64,000 bases of DNA from Acinetobacter pittii ANC 4050 (GTDB taxonomy: Bacteria; Pseudomonadota; Gammaproteobacteria; Pseudomonadales; Moraxellaceae), in NCBI RefSeq assembly GCF_000399685.1, contig NZ_KB976987.1, positions 1 to 64,000 on the forward strand, given 5' to 3'. This document shows positions 1 through 11,138 of this stretch, one piece after another. The notes under the pieces were generated by a model. It had not been told where the DNA came from, made no database searches, and worked only from the letters and a program-made list of their open reading frames with translations. Made by a program: the position numbers and the translations under genes. Each line of letters begins with the position of its first letter. Position 1 is the stretch's first letter.

Positions 1-3000
1 AATGTGAACGGTACTAACTACACCGTGACAGCAACTGACCTTGCCAACGGCTTCATCACAGCAGCTCTCGCCGCAACAGCAGCAGATCCTGTGACTGGTC
101 AGATTGTGATTCATGCTGAGGCTGTAGATGCTCAAGGTAACGTGGATGCTGCTGATGCTGATGTAACAGTAACACTCGATGTTACTCCACCAGATATCAC
201 TACAACTGTGTTAGCAATTGACCCAGTTACTGCTGACAACATACTGAATGCAGTAGAAGCAGGTGGTCCGGTGACCTTAACAGGTACCTTGACCAACATT
301 CCTACAGATGCTGCAACAACAGAGGTTGTGGTGACTGTAAATGGTGTTGATTATACTGCAACCGTGGATGCAACAACGGGTCTTTGGACCGTTGATGTAG
401 CTGGTAGTGGCCTTGCTGCAGATCCAGACTTAACAGTTGATGCAGTAGCAACCTTTACCGATGCGGCGGGTAACCCAAGCACAGTAGCGGATACACAAAG
501 CTATACTCTTGCGGGTTCTATCCCTGCATTTGACAACACTGATCATGCAGTTCTTAGTCCGAAACCAGCTCTTGTTGGTGATGATGTAAGCCTAGGCAGT
601 ACTTCTTATTTAGTACTTACATCTGTAGCAGGCTTAGACCTTCAACTTGGTGGTAATTCTCTAGGATTTACTGTCGCTGATGGTCATGAAGGTGATGTCA
701 CTTTCCAATATAGTGGCTTAATCGACGCAGCTGTACTTTCTGACTACAAGCTAGTAGTTCAGAAATTCAATACAGCAACTAACCAATGGGAATCTATCCA
801 TGGGGATGCTGATTCATCTTTAATTAGCTTGCACTTGTTAGGTATTGGTACAGGTAATGTTCCTGGTGCAGTCCTTGATGGTTTAGATGCGGGTCAATAC
901 CGCGCATTCTTAGCCTACGATGGATTGTTAGGAGTTGGCGTATTAGGTACTCTTTCTGCCACTATGGATGATTATGACTTGTCTGTAGCAGGTGGATATG
1001 AAATTGGTAATGCTGAAGGTAACGTGATTACTGATCCGGATCCAACAACAGGTCAAATCGATCAAGTAACTCCAGATACTTTTGTTTCATCAGTAAATGG
1101 TCATGCGATTGATGCTGATGGTGAGACATTTGCAGGTACTTACGGAACAATTACTTTCTATCAAGATGGTAGTTATGTTTACGTACCAAATGCAGATGGT
1201 TCTGGTGTAGGTCAAACTGATGTATTCACATATACGTTAACTGACTCAGTAACTGGAGCAACTGGACAAGCTAATCTTAATATCGTGTTTGATTCGATTC
1301 GTGCAGCGGATAATCTTGTTGAGGTTGAACTCAATCCACAATATCAATTGGTGGGTACAGAGACTGATTCGGCATTCTATGGTGTTCTATTAAATGTTGG
1401 AAATATTGTTGACTTACAACTCCTCACTGTAGATACAGTTGACTTTACTATCGCTGCTGGTCAGGAAGGCGTTGCAACATTCAACTTCAATAGTTTGATT
1501 GGTGCATCTGCTTTAGGTGATTACAATGTTGTGTTGCAAAAATACAATGATGCGACAGGACAATGGGAAGCTGTGAATGGTACAGGTGATCGTTCATTAT
1601 TGAATTTAACCTTACTAGGCACTACACCGACAGCACAGATTGCAGGACTTACTGAAGGCGAATATAGAGCATTCTTGTCATTCAGTGGTGCAGTGGGTGG
1701 CGCACTCGCAGTAACATTAAACGGCAGTGTAGATGTTTATAACCCTGCGGTTATTACTGGTTACGATGTTGTGGCAGCTCATGGCAATCTAATCTCTGAT
1801 CCAAATACAAATGGTGATGTTGATATTGCTACACCTAACAGTATTATTAGTGAAGTCAATGGCATTGCAATTGGAGCATCTCCAACTGAAATTATCGGTG
1901 CTCACGGTACTTTACTCATCTATGCAAATGGTGATTACACCTATACACCAAATGCTGATAGTGCTGGTTTAGGTCAGGTTGATCAATTTACCTATACCTT
2001 GTTAGACCCTGCTTCTAATACAACTTCACAAGCTACGTTCTATGTACATCTAGATAGTAAAGCTGTGGATATGAATTGGGATGCAGCTGATCCATCACAA
2101 CCTGCTACTGTAACAATTACAGCAGTGGATGATGCTGTAAATGCTGCAATTGCTGCTGAGCCTCATTTAATTGAGGATGACAGAGCATTGGGTAGCGCAA
2201 GTTACCTTGCATTGTTATCGTTGGCCGGTATCAATCTACAAGCTCCTTTACCATTCGTGAATAGTACTGTGGAGTTCAATGTAGGCGCTGGTGAAAACGG
2301 AACTGCAACCTTCAAATACAGCAGTTTAATCAATGAAGGAGCGCTTGGTGATTACCAACTTGTAGTACAAAAATTCAATACTGCTACTAATAGTTGGGAG
2401 TCAATTACTGGTAGTAGTGAAGCTTCCTTGTTGAACTTGAGTGTATTGGGTATAGGGGTGAATGCGACACCAGGAGCGGTTGTTGAAGGACTTGATGAAG
2501 GTCAATATCGTGCCTTTATGACATACAACGGCCTATATGGTAAGAGTATCCTAGGCACATTGTCTGGTACGATGGATGTTTATGATCCAAATCAAATTGA
2601 CTTTACTGGTCTAGCAACAGAAGGCAATGTGATTACCGGACTTGGCGTAGGCACAAATGCCGATACAGTAACGGGCTTCACAATTGTTGATTCGGTTACT
2701 GTGAACGGTGTGACTACGAATGTTGATCCAAATACTGGCACAACTATTCAAGGTCAATACGGTACGCTTCAAATATTCGCAAATGGTGATTACAGCTATA
2801 CACCGACTAATACCAATGCCAATCTAGGTCTAGTTGATCACTTCACTTATACATTGTCTGACCCTATGGGAGGCAATATTAGTGCAAGCCTAGACTTTAC
2901 AATTGGTAATAGTACTCCAATCATCGCGGTTGATGACTTGGCTGTAGCAGTCATTAATCCAGAGTATTTACAACTCCAAAATGATGTGGCGGTAGGTAGT

Positions 3001-5739
3001 ACTACGTATCTAGCATTATTGTCATTGACTGATAATTTTGACTTCCAAGCTGGTGGTCAAAGCGTTAACTTTACTTTGACCGATAGCACCTTAAACGATG
3101 TGACCTTCAATTACGGTGCATTAATAGATGCAAGTCTGCTTGCTGACTATGTACTCGTGGTTCAAAAATTTGATACTGCAACGAATCAATGGGTAGCTGT
3201 GAATGGTACTGGAGATGCTGACTTACTCAGTCTTGCAGCCTTTGGTGGAAACTCAGTGACATTGGAAGGCCTAGCAGCCGGTCAATATAGAGCTTATATG
3301 ACTTATGCTGGTGGTGGTGTCGGAGTTAGTGTGCTAGGTACATTGTCAGTTCAAAAAGATGTATTTGATGCGACAAATATCACAGGCTACAGTACGCAAG
3401 TCGCTGAAGGTAACGTTATCCATGATGTTGGCCTAAATGGACACGCAGATACTGCTTCTGGTTTCAGTACAGTGACTAGCGTTGACTTTAATGGCACGAC
3501 ATTTGCGGTTAATGCGACAGGTGTAACAACAATTGTGGGTGACCACGGTACATTGTCAATCTACGCTAATGGTAATTACAGCTATGAACCAAATGGTGAG
3601 GCTGCAAGTCTTGGTCAAGTTGATCAATTTACGTACACCTTGTCAGATGGTGTAAATACATCGCAAGCGACCTTGTATCTACATATTGATAGTGATGCTA
3701 TTGATATGACTTGGAATACAAGTGACCCATCACAACCTGCAACAATTAATGCTGTAGATGCAATCGATAATGTGGTTTCTGCTGGTGTAGATATCGTTCC
3801 TCAAGCCACATTCGATGTAGCTATAGGCTCTGCAACTTATCTAGCATTGCTAGGAATTACAGAGGACTTTAATGTACCGGTATTAGGAACACCAAGTGTT
3901 GGATTTACAATTGACGCTGGTCATGAAGCTGAAGTTACCTTCTCATATGGTGCATTGCTATCAGTATCATTATTGAATGATTACAAAGTGGTATTGCAAC
4001 AAAAAGGTGCCGATGGTTCTTGGTACAATATTGATGGCGGTACAAGTACTGGGTTACTCAACATTGGCGTATTGGGCAGTGGTGGCTTCGGTGCAACGGT
4101 TCAACTCGATCAAGGTGAATACCGAGCATTTATGGTTTACACCGGCTTAGGTTTGGGCTTACTAGGTACAATGAGTGTAGTGAAAGATGACTTTGATTAC
4201 ACAGTTGCTTCTACTAATACAGCAGTAGTTGCAGAGGGTAATGTACTGACTGATGATGTAACGACATTAGCTACTCAGGTTACAACCGTAACTTCTGAGG
4301 TAGTGGGTGCTCTACCACAAACAGTAGGAACAGATACAGTTATAAGCGGTGCATACGGTACATTGGTGATTTCTACAAATGGTCACTACACCTATACACC
4401 AAATACAGCTGATCTGAGTGCAATTGGTAAAGTGGATTCATTCACTTACACAATTCGTGATGCAATAACAGGAACTACTGATACTGCAACATTACATGTT
4501 CAGGTAGGTTCTCCAGACGTTACAGTGACTTGGAATACTGCAGATCCTTCAGTAGATGGTATTGTTCCTGCACCTATCGCAAATCCGGATGAGATTACGG
4601 TCAACAGCATTTTAGTGAATGCAATGACTAATATTGATCCGCTTGATAATGGTCAAGGTTCGTTTAGTACACCACTAGGTACTCCGCTCACTCCTCGAAC
4701 TGGCACAATGACATACAACTTCACAGTTGATGCCAATGATATGAGTGATGTCACAATTTACGCAGTTCCTGGTGCAGGTTTGAGTGTGTTACCTTCTTAC
4801 ACAATCACTGTAACGAATAGTGCAGGAGTTGTGGTTGGTACAGTAACGGGTACTTCTCTAGCAAATGCTGTAAGCCTATTAGATGGCGGTGTTCGTTTGA
4901 CCTTAAATGATTTAGAAGCTGGTACATACACAGCGACTATCTCTAGTCGAAACATCTTAGGCCTTGGTTATACCACTTCAGTATATATGGGCGAAACAAT
5001 CACTCACCTAGATAGCTATGACTATACTGGTGCTAATGGTGGAGTGGTTTCTGGTAATGTACTGGAGGGTGATGCAATTGGAGGAGTTGCTGACATCGCT
5101 GAGGGTTCTCAACTATATGTATTGAATACCACAACTGGTACATATGAACTTGCTTTAGGTCAAGCTATCGATACAGGTACAGGAACGCTACATATGTATG
5201 CGAATGGTTCGTATACATATCTGCCAAGTACTTCTTCGACAGCGGCATCTGACGTAATTGAATATAAACTGGTATCAGGAATAACTGGTCAGGAATCTTC
5301 ATCTAGCTTGACAATCAATCTAGATAAAGAATTTAACCTCAGCACGGGCGATGATATTGTAGTTAGCTCAGCTGGCCAAGATGTTCTTAACAGTAATGCA
5401 GGTGGTTCAGATACTTTAGTCTTTAATGTATTGAATAATGCTGATAATGCTGGTGGCAATGGTGTAGATACCTGGAATAACTTCCACGTAGGGCCAACTG
5501 CTTCCGATGCTGATGCTGACAAAATTGATATAAGTAGCCTATTGGTTGGTTACACTGGAAATGGTACTGCAGCATCATTTGCTGGATACCTCACAGTGAC
5601 TTCTGATGGTACAAATACAACTGTTAGTATTGATCGTGACGGAGCTGGAACAACTTATGCTACAACAGATTTACTTGTATTAAATAATACTGATACAACC
5701 CTAGATCAATTGTTGCAAAACAATCAAATCATTTTCTAA
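1..5739 (+). CDS. Giant Bap-like repeat adhesin, C-terminal part (5' end outside window)
   Basis: The frame is open at base 1, so this is the C-terminal ~1912 residues of a larger surface protein. It begins with one or two ~100-residue bacterial Ig-like domains (to about base 530). About six long units follow (roughly bases 540-5330). Each has a beta-rich segment with the motifs [29 protein letters not shown] and GQYRAFM, then a VCBS/cadherin-like segment with [16 protein letters not shown]. The last ~130 residues carry [18 protein letters not shown] and VSIDRDGAG, as in type I secretion C-terminal target domains. Cysteine is essentially absent and Asp, Thr and Gly are rich, as in calcium-stabilised secreted adhesins. 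The likely role is cell-surface adhesion and biofilm formation. It resembles Acinetobacter Bap or a Bap-like protein, but which one cannot be decided without the N-terminus. Confidence 0.88.
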   Translation, partial: NVNGTNYTVTATDLANGFITAALAATAADPVTGQIVIHAEAVDAQGNVDAADADVTVTLDVTPPDITTTVLAIDPVTADNILNAVEAGGPVTLTGTLTNIPTDAATTEVVVTVNGVDYTATVDATTGLWTVDVAGSGLAADPDLTVDAVATFTDAAGNPSTVADTQSYTLAGSIPAFDNTDHAVLSPKPALVGDDVSLGSTSYLVLTSVAGLDLQLGGNSLGFTVADGHEGDVTFQYSGLIDAAVLSDYKLVVQKFNTATNQWESIHGDADSSLISLHLLGIGTGNVPGAVLDGLDAGQYRAFLAYDGLLGVGVLGTLSATMDDYDLSVAGGYEIGNAEGNVITDPDPTTGQIDQVTPDTFVSSVNGHAIDADGETFAGTYGTITFYQDGSYVYVPNADGSGVGQTDVFTYTLTDSVTGATGQANLNIVFDSIRAADNLVEVELNPQYQLVGTETDSAFYGVLLNVGNIVDLQLLTVDTVDFTIAAGQEGVATFNFNSLIGASALGDYNVVLQKYNDATGQWEAVNGTGDRSLLNLTLLGTTPTAQIAGLTEGEYRAFLSFSGAVGGALAVTLNGSVDVYNPAVITGYDVVAAHGNLISDPNTNGDVDIATPNSIISEVNGIAIGASPTEIIGAHGTLLIYANGDYTYTPNADSAGLGQVDQFTYTLLDPASNTTSQATFYVHLDSKAVDMNWDAADPSQPATVTITAVDDAVNAAIAAEPHLIEDDRALGSASYLALLSLAGINLQAPLPFVNSTVEFNVGAGENGTATFKYSSLINEGALGDYQLVVQKFNTATNSWESITGSSEASLLNLSVLGIGVNATPGAVVEGLDEGQYRAFMTYNGLYGKSILGTLSGTMDVYDPNQIDFTGLATEGNVITGLGVGTNADTVTGFTIVDSVTVNGVTTNVDPNTGTTIQGQYGTLQIFANGDYSYTPTNTNANLGLVDHFTYTLSDPMGGNISASLDFTIGNSTPIIAVDDLAVAVINPEYLQLQNDVAVGSTTYLALLSLTDNFDFQAGGQSVNFTLTDSTLNDVTFNYGALIDASLLADYVLVVQKFDTATNQWVAVNGTGDADLLSLAAFGGNSVTLEGLAAGQYRAYMTYAGGGVGVSVLGTLSVQKDVFDATNITGYSTQVAEGNVIHDVGLNGHADTASGFSTVTSVDFNGTTFAVNATGVTTIVGDHGTLSIYANGNYSYEPNGEAASLGQVDQFTYTLSDGVNTSQATLYLHIDSDAIDMTWNTSDPSQPATINAVDAIDNVVSAGVDIVPQATFDVAIGSATYLALLGITEDFNVPVLGTPSVGFTIDAGHEAEVTFSYGALLSVSLLNDYKVVLQQKGADGSWYNIDGGTSTGLLNIGVLGSGGFGATVQLDQGEYRAFMVYTGLGLGLLGTMSVVKDDFDYTVASTNTAVVAEGNVLTDDVTTLATQVTTVTSEVVGALPQTVGTDTVISGAYGTLVISTNGHYTYTPNTADLSAIGKVDSFTYTIRDAITGTTDTATLHVQVGSPDVTVTWNTADPSVDGIVPAPIANPDEITVNSILVNAMTNIDPLDNGQGSFSTPLGTPLTPRTGTMTYNFTVDANDMSDVTIYAVPGAGLSVLPSYTITVTNSAGVVVGTVTGTSLANAVSLLDGGVRLTLNDLEAGTYTATISSRNILGLGYTTSVYMGETITHLDSYDYTGANGGVVSGNVLEGDAIGGVADIAEGSQLYVLNTTTGTYELALGQAIDTGTGTLHMYANGSYTYLPSTSSTAASDVIEYKLVSGITGQESSSSLTINLDKEFNLSTGDDIVVSSAGQDVLNSNAGGSDTLVFNVLNNADNAGGNGVDTWNNFHVGPTASDADADKIDISSLLVGYTGNGTAASFAGYLTVTSDGTNTTVSIDRDGAGTTYATTDLLVLNNTDTTLDQLLQNNQIIF

Positions 5740-5756
5740 TCTGATAAGTGATTTAT

Positions 5757-5786
5757 AAAAAAAAGAGCCTTCGGGCTCTTTTTTTA
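5757..5786 (+). terminator. Rho-independent terminator after the adhesin
   Basis: AAAAGAGCC and GGCTCTTTT pair around a TTCG tetraloop and run into a T tract, 18 bases after the adhesin stop codon. Confidence 0.9.
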
Positions 5787-5884
5787 CGTCTAAACAATAC
5801 GTTAACTTAGCTTTTTACATGTTCATGTTATGATGCATTGAAAACTTTATAGAACAACAAATAACGGATAGGGACTGATTTCGA

Positions 5885-7540
5885 GTGACAGCATTTTTAA
5901 ACTTCCAAAGACAACTGAACCTTTGGTTAGAACATATCGCTCCCCATGTTTCAGATCTTCAGAAAGAAACAATTTTATTTATATCATTTGGTCCCAAAGA
6001 CCAAAGATGTAACGTATGGCATAGTAAAAAGACAAGCTTTTCACAAGCAAAAAAAGAATTATTAGATTTCATTAATGATCAGTTTGCACAGGAAACACTT
6101 ACTGATTATATAAAAATTGATGTTGCATATAATTTAGCAAGACAAGCTTGGAAAGTAGTAGAGCAGCAGATCCATCATCAATTTCATAACAACCACTATC
6201 GTCGAGGTATTGGATTTGATGAACAATGTTCGGTTGCATTTCTTGAGCAAGAGATTTATGGAAAAGCCATCATTCGAGGTTTGAGCTATGACAAACCCAA
6301 TTTTTTTGATGAAACAAACCTAAATTACGCAGTTAAGCAAAAATATAATACGACTAAACCACAGATTAAATTACAAGAATTACAAGACATTTGGACTTTT
6401 GATACCTATGCAGCATTTTATGAAAATGAGCAATTCATTAATTTAGCGAGCCGCTATGATGCGAATGGTATTAGAGCGATTTCAAGCAATAAGAAACAGC
6501 ATTTTCAGTCGTTAATTGAAAAAAATTCGGCATTTTTGCATGATCAGATTCAAGAAAATGGCAAATTTATCTATGGCTATTTTTCTGCTTATGATCGGGA
6601 CATCCGTAACTATAATACGGTACGCCACTGTACCTCGGTATATGCGTTGCTAGAAACATTTGAAGTGCAGAGCAAGCCAGAGTATTGGCCCAAGATACAT
6701 GCTGCCATCCAATATGCGCTGACCAACTTTTATAAAGAAAAAGACTCTGAAACCAGTTTTATGATTGATGGTAAAGAAGGGGAGTTTGAAATTAAATTAG
6801 GGGCCAATGCAGCTGCTATTTTAATGTTAACTAAATATCAAGAAATTACTCAAAAAAATGATTATCAAAAATATGCAGAAAAACTAGCAAATGGTATTTT
6901 AAAATTAGTCGATTCAAATGGCTCAACCACTCATGTATTAAATTATCCAGATTATGATTTAAAAGAAAAATTCAGAATTATTTATTATGATGGTGAAGCT
7001 GCTTTAGCTTTATTAAGGTTATATCAAATTAATCAAAATTCTAGTTTATTAGAAACTGTTAAATTAATGTTTGAATATTTTATTGAAAATAGATATGAAA
7101 AATATCATGACCACTGGTTAAGTTATTGTACAAATGAACTCACTAAAATATGCCCTGAAGATAAATATTTTATTTTTGGTTTAAATAATTATTTAAAACA
7201 TTTTATTTTTATTCGAAATCGAAAAACGACCTACGCAACTTTATTAGAAATGTTAATGGCTGCTTATAAAATGGTGAACCGTTTAAAAGAGCAGGGCCGA
7301 ACGGTACTTTTTGAGCAGGCTTATATGTCTGAGCTTCAAAAGCTAATTGAGTTTAGAGCTGATTTCCAAACCACAGGCTTTTTTTATCCGGAAATGGCGA
7401 TGTATATGGCGCGGCCAGATAAAATTTTACATGCATTCTATATCCGCCATGATCGTTTTCGAGTAAGGATTGATGACCAAGAACATAATTTATCAGGCTA
7501 TATCGCCTATGTAAAAGATTACAATGGTGATGAGTCATGA
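5885..7540 (+). CDS. Toroid-like protein of unknown function, paired with a CapA-like gene
   Basis: 551 residues with a GTG start; AGGGA lies about 10 bases upstream. I cannot name the family. The first ~190 residues are a mixed domain containing RGIGFDEQCSVAFLEQE. From about residue 200 the protein looks like an alpha/alpha toroid (six-hairpin glycosidase, epimerase or lanthionine-cyclase type): helical repeats with YNTVRHCTSVYALLETFE near residue 240 and GEAALALLRLYQ near residue 373. There is no signal peptide or membrane segment, so it is probably cytoplasmic. Its stop overlaps the start of the downstream CapA-like gene by ATGA, so the two are translationally coupled and probably act together, perhaps on a cell-surface polymer. 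That role is inference only. Confidence 0.75.
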   Translation: MTAFLNFQRQLNLWLEHIAPHVSDLQKETILFISFGPKDQRCNVWHSKKTSFSQAKKELLDFINDQFAQETLTDYIKIDVAYNLARQAWKVVEQQIHHQFHNNHYRRGIGFDEQCSVAFLEQEIYGKAIIRGLSYDKPNFFDETNLNYAVKQKYNTTKPQIKLQELQDIWTFDTYAAFYENEQFINLASRYDANGIRAISSNKKQHFQSLIEKNSAFLHDQIQENGKFIYGYFSAYDRDIRNYNTVRHCTSVYALLETFEVQSKPEYWPKIHAAIQYALTNFYKEKDSETSFMIDGKEGEFEIKLGANAAAILMLTKYQEITQKNDYQKYAEKLANGILKLVDSNGSTTHVLNYPDYDLKEKFRIIYYDGEAALALLRLYQINQNSSLLETVKLMFEYFIENRYEKYHDHWLSYCTNELTKICPEDKYFIFGLNNYLKHFIFIRNRKTTYATLLEMLMAAYKMVNRLKEQGRTVLFEQAYMSELQKLIEFRADFQTTGFFYPEMAMYMARPDKILHAFYIRHDRFRVRIDDQEHNLSGYIAYVKDYNGDES

Positions 7541-9267
7541 AGTATCAACCCGTTGAAATCAAGTTATTAGCTCATATCGACACTACAAATTTTGATGAAG
7601 CTGTATGGCAATTCGAAGTTGATGATGATATTTCAACGCTCTTACTCATCGACTATGCACTAGAACAATTTCAACAAAAAAAAGTACAGGCTCAAGACGT
7701 CTATGTCGTGCCACAAAAAATGAGTGAGCGAATTGGACAGCAAAGCTTAGGTTTAGAAACATCTGAAAGTTATACATTTACCGAGTTATTGCAGTTCTTA
7801 ATTTTTACTCAAGCAGCAGATGTAAAAGATGCTTTAAGTAAGATGCTCTGCGGTACAAATGAGCAAGCATCTTTAATTTTCTCTAAAAGAGCCGCTACCC
7901 ATAACTTAACCCTAAAAAATGCAGGTGTCCAAAATCAGTTAAAGCATTTGTTTTTATTGCTTAGAAAAATTTTTAGTTACCCAATTGAAATAAAAAAACT
8001 TTTTTTTATTAAGGAACTTATTTTTAAAGGAAAGTCCTATTTTCCTCAGACCTCATTAATGGCACAGAACGTAGTAGAGGTCTTATATCTTACAAACTCA
8101 TTTAGAAAAATTTATCTTACTTTCTTTGAAGAAAACCAAACGATTGGTTTCTTTTTATTTTTAGATGATATTCATCGTGCTGAGCACTTGATTCCTTACT
8201 ATCATTGTTTTCAAGCACAGAATGTAAAACCTAAAGTTTGCTCTGCTCCGAGTGGCATTATTAACATTTTGGGGGATACCTACTTTGGGGAAATCTACAC
8301 TGAAAAGCGTAAGGTGAGAGGACAAACGGACGCTCTGCAGCAATATGGGTATGACTATTCATTCGATAAAATAAAAGCCTTTTTAGGCGAAAATGACCTA
8401 AATATTGCTAACTTTGAAGCGGTCTTTGCTTTAGAAACTCAATCTCCTTTAGCACATAAAAAGCCATTCATTCTTAAAGCTGATGTTGAACAAACATTAG
8501 GTGCGTTCAAAAATATTCACCTTAACCATGTTGTACTGGCAAATAATCATCTAAAAGATTATGGGGATCGTGGATTAATTTATACATTACAACAATTTGA
8601 TCAAGCTAATATTTCTTATATTGGGGCTGGCCTAAATCAAAAAGATGCTCATAGCTACTTTGAAATCACTTTTAATAACAAGCATTACGCTATTTTTAAC
8701 GGCTATTGGCACAGAGACACGGCCTATTTAGATTATGATTTTTATGCTTTAGGTCATAAAAATGGAGTTACGTGCTTAAATGGAGTTTTACTTGATCAAA
8801 TAGGCCGTTATAAGCAGACTAACCCTGAGCATAAAGTTATTGTTATTTGTCATTGGGGTGTCGACTTTAAGCCCGTTACAAAAGAGCAGAGTAAACTTGC
8901 TAAGATTTTAACCCAAGCGGGTGCAGATCTTATCGTTGGTCATGGTGCTCATACTATTCAACCTATTCAGATGATCACCCAGAAGCCAGTCGTGTTTGGT
9001 ATTGGCAATGCTGTCTTTAATAGTAATGGTGAATATGACGCACACAATGCTTTACCTTATGGTTGTATAGCAAGGTTAGATTTGTCAAAAGATCAGCTGC
9101 GTTTATATCCGATCTACACTAATAATCTGAAAACATTTTGGCAACCGTATCCAGTCAATGCTGAAGATTTCTTAAAGGCCAGTAGTTACATGACAACTCT
9201 ACTAGCCCAAGAAAATTATTACACGGCACAAGATGATTTCGGTTTTTACGTTGAAATGAGTTTTTAA
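7537..9267 (+). CDS. CapA-type metallophosphatase-fold protein with a degenerate D,D-peptidase-like N-terminus
   Basis: 576 residues. Residues ~242-560 are a CapA/PgsA-like (PGA_cap) domain of calcineurin phosphoesterase fold. Visible motifs are ILGDTYFGE, IANFEAVF, VVLANNHLKDYGDRG, CHWGVDF, GADLIVGHGAHTIQ and VVFGIGNAVFN. Members of this family take part in poly-gamma-glutamate or other polymer assembly. Residues ~28-215 align by eye with S11 D-Ala-D-Ala carboxypeptidases (LL.DYALEQ, then GLETSESYTFTELLQFLIF), but the Ser-x-x-Lys motif reads STLL, the Ser-x-Asn region reads TQAAD, and no Lys-Thr-Gly box is seen. That domain would therefore be catalytically dead. No signal peptide is visible, which is unusual for CapA. 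Coupled by a 4-base overlap to the upstream toroid-like gene. Confidence 0.8.
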   Translation: MKYQPVEIKLLAHIDTTNFDEAVWQFEVDDDISTLLLIDYALEQFQQKKVQAQDVYVVPQKMSERIGQQSLGLETSESYTFTELLQFLIFTQAADVKDALSKMLCGTNEQASLIFSKRAATHNLTLKNAGVQNQLKHLFLLLRKIFSYPIEIKKLFFIKELIFKGKSYFPQTSLMAQNVVEVLYLTNSFRKIYLTFFEENQTIGFFLFLDDIHRAEHLIPYYHCFQAQNVKPKVCSAPSGIINILGDTYFGEIYTEKRKVRGQTDALQQYGYDYSFDKIKAFLGENDLNIANFEAVFALETQSPLAHKKPFILKADVEQTLGAFKNIHLNHVVLANNHLKDYGDRGLIYTLQQFDQANISYIGAGLNQKDAHSYFEITFNNKHYAIFNGYWHRDTAYLDYDFYALGHKNGVTCLNGVLLDQIGRYKQTNPEHKVIVICHWGVDFKPVTKEQSKLAKILTQAGADLIVGHGAHTIQPIQMITQKPVVFGIGNAVFNSNGEYDAHNALPYGCIARLDLSKDQLRLYPIYTNNLKTFWQPYPVNAEDFLKASSYMTTLLAQENYYTAQDDFGFYVEMSF

Positions 9268-9273
9268 TAAAGT

Positions 9274-9990
9274 TTATGGATAGCGTTGATAGTTTTCTAA
9301 AATTGTTTGAAGTTGTACGGGCGTAAAACCTAAATTTCTAAGTCCACCACTACCAAGTTTACATTCTGCGCTCGTCATGATGTTGGTTGACGTACGTTTA
9401 GTTGCGTTCGGTGCACATACATGTTTTAGTCCAAACACATGGCCCATCTCATGTACGCTACCCGCCTGAATATTATAATTGAGACGGTTCCAGTCTAATA
9501 AAACAAAAGGTTTACCATTATTGCGAAACGCTCTACTCGTTACATCCTCAAATTTCCACTTCGTTGAGTAGGCATCATAAATGAAAACAATAACCTCTTT
9601 GCTCGCAGTCCGCTTAGGAAAACAGGTATTTACACTTGCAGGAATGGTCTCGGTAGTAATTGGGTAAGGCTGATTAATCTGTTGTTTTAAATCACAGCGT
9701 AATTTTGAGAACTCTTCATAAGGGATATAACGATGTAATTTAAACTTGAAAATTTTATTATTTTTATCATCAACATAATATCTATTTAGTATTTTAATTT
9801 CCTTACGCATCTGTTGATAATTATCAAACTTCGTCGCTTCTGGTGTATTGGTTGTAAAAACAAAAGTGACTGGAACAATAGGGCGACCATCTATAGATAC
9901 TTTAGGGGGTTCTCCTGATGTAAAAGGAGGACGTGTAGTACAAGAAACGCATAGTAAAGTTCCAGTAACCACCAGTAATATTTTTTTCAT
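9274..9990 (-). CDS. Metzincin-like zinc metallopeptidase lipoprotein
   Basis: 238 residues from an ATG preceded by GGGAG at good spacing; an in-frame start 11 codons upstream would spoil the signal peptide. The N-terminus MKKILLVVTGTLLCVSC is a lipoprotein signal with its lipobox cysteine at residue 17. At residues 180-190 HEMGHVFGLKH matches the metzincin zinc site HExxHxxGxxH, and NIMTS about 20 residues later fits the Met-turn. This supports an exported, membrane-anchored metallopeptidase of the M10/M12 type. Substrate unknown. It is convergent with the preceding CapA-like gene, with only 6 bases between the stops. Confidence 0.75.
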   Translation of the reverse strand: MKKILLVVTGTLLCVSCTTRPPFTSGEPPKVSIDGRPIVPVTFVFTTNTPEATKFDNYQQMRKEIKILNRYYVDDKNNKIFKFKLHRYIPYEEFSKLRCDLKQQINQPYPITTETIPASVNTCFPKRTASKEVIVFIYDAYSTKWKFEDVTSRAFRNNGKPFVLLDWNRLNYNIQAGSVHEMGHVFGLKHVCAPNATKRTSTNIMTSAECKLGSGGLRNLGFTPVQLQTILENYQRYP

Positions 9991-10083
9991 GCAGATCTCC
10001 CTCAAGCCCACCTTGGATTGCATTTAGTTTTGGTCAAAAATTTTTATATGATATGAATTATGTCAATTTTTATGGAGTCCATT

Positions 10084-10401
10084 TTGACAACTCAGTATGA
10101 ACTACATCGACAGATTTTAGAAGTCATTGCTTTGATTCCTTACGGAAAAGTTGCGACTTATGGGCAAGTTGCTCGTATGGCAGGATTACCTAAACATGCA
10201 AGATTGGTGGGCTATGTTTTAAAACATCTTGAAGCTGATCATCAAGTTCCTTGGTATCGTGTGATTAACTCTCAAGGCAAAATTAGCCTAAGTAAATTTA
10301 ATGAAAAGGGCGAAAATATTCAGCAATTAAAGTTGGAAGCTGAAGGCGTCTATTTGTTAAATGGTAAAGTTAACTTAAAGCAGTTTGCTTGGCAGCCTTA
10401 A
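10084..10401 (+). CDS. Alkyltransferase-like protein (ATL, MGMT-related)
   Basis: About 105 residues of the MGMT/Ogt DNA-binding fold: IPYGKVATYGQVARMAGLP (winged helix), RLVGYVLK, then VPWYRVINSQGKIS. In true methyltransferases the last motif is PCHRV with the acceptor cysteine; here Trp replaces Cys. ATL proteins of this kind bind O6-alkylguanine without repairing it and flag the lesion for nucleotide excision repair. I chose the TTG at 10084 because GGAG lies six bases upstream. In-frame ATG codons at 10060 and 10072 lack a ribosome site. It diverges from the metzincin-like gene. Confidence 0.85.
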   Translation: MTTQYELHRQILEVIALIPYGKVATYGQVARMAGLPKHARLVGYVLKHLEADHQVPWYRVINSQGKISLSKFNEKGENIQQLKLEAEGVYLLNGKVNLKQFAWQP

Positions 10402-10577
10402 TGTTCAGATTAGAGCCTAATTACACATGAAAAAGAATGATAAACGGTTTAGTGGAGCAATATGATTTTTAAGTTTGATGGCACAGATGAGTTATGCTGA
10501 AAAAGGGAAGCTTTAACTCAACCTTTTAAGATATAAAAGCCTATCTTGCTCAATTTAGCCAGACAGGCAATCTTGCA

Positions 10578-11015
10578 TTAGCGCACAATTAAAACAGGAA
10601 TATGGCTTTCACCTAAGACTTTTTGTGCCACACTTCCTAATACAAGTTTTCGAACCCCTGTGCGACCATGTGAGCCCATAACAATTAGATCTGCATTTAA
10701 ATCTTGGGCAGCCTGAATAATTTCCTCATGTACGACAAAACCTTCCAGTAATTTAGTTTCAACAGTAAGGCCTTCATTAGAAAATTGTTGTTTTGCTTGT
10801 TCTAAAATATCAAGTAAATAAGTTCGTGTGCGTTCAATCAGCTCATTGGTTTCACCAGTTTTTACATAGGCATCAGCAATAAATGGATCAAGTGCCATCA
10901 CCTGTACAACTGTAATTTTGCTATTTAGCGCTTTTCCCAGTTTGATTGCCTCTTTCATGGCAACCATAGACGTTTCAGAACCATCAATTGGTACAAGAAT
11001 ATGTTGATATAACAT
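10578..11015 (-). CDS. Universal stress protein, UspA family
   Basis: 145 residues, the usual single-domain length. It starts MLYQHILVPIDGSE and ends with GSHGRTGVRKLVLGSVA, the G-2x-G-9x-G-S/T ATP-binding loop, so this is probably an ATP-binding Usp. Cytoplasmic and normally dimeric, it is induced in stationary phase or stress in relatives. AGGAAAA precedes the ATG. Monocistronic by context. The specific physiological role is unknown. Confidence 0.92.
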   Translation of the reverse strand: MLYQHILVPIDGSETSMVAMKEAIKLGKALNSKITVVQVMALDPFIADAYVKTGETNELIERTRTYLLDILEQAKQQFSNEGLTVETKLLEGFVVHEEIIQAAQDLNADLIVMGSHGRTGVRKLVLGSVAQKVLGESHIPVLIVR

Positions 11016-11138
11016 GAGTATTTTCCTTATTGTAATGATGCTTATTTATTAATACTTTAAACTTATTTTTTGACGATTTAAATTCAAGCGCGTAATCATT
11101 TGTGGCTTTATAACAACAAATTTTTGTAGATATATTTT

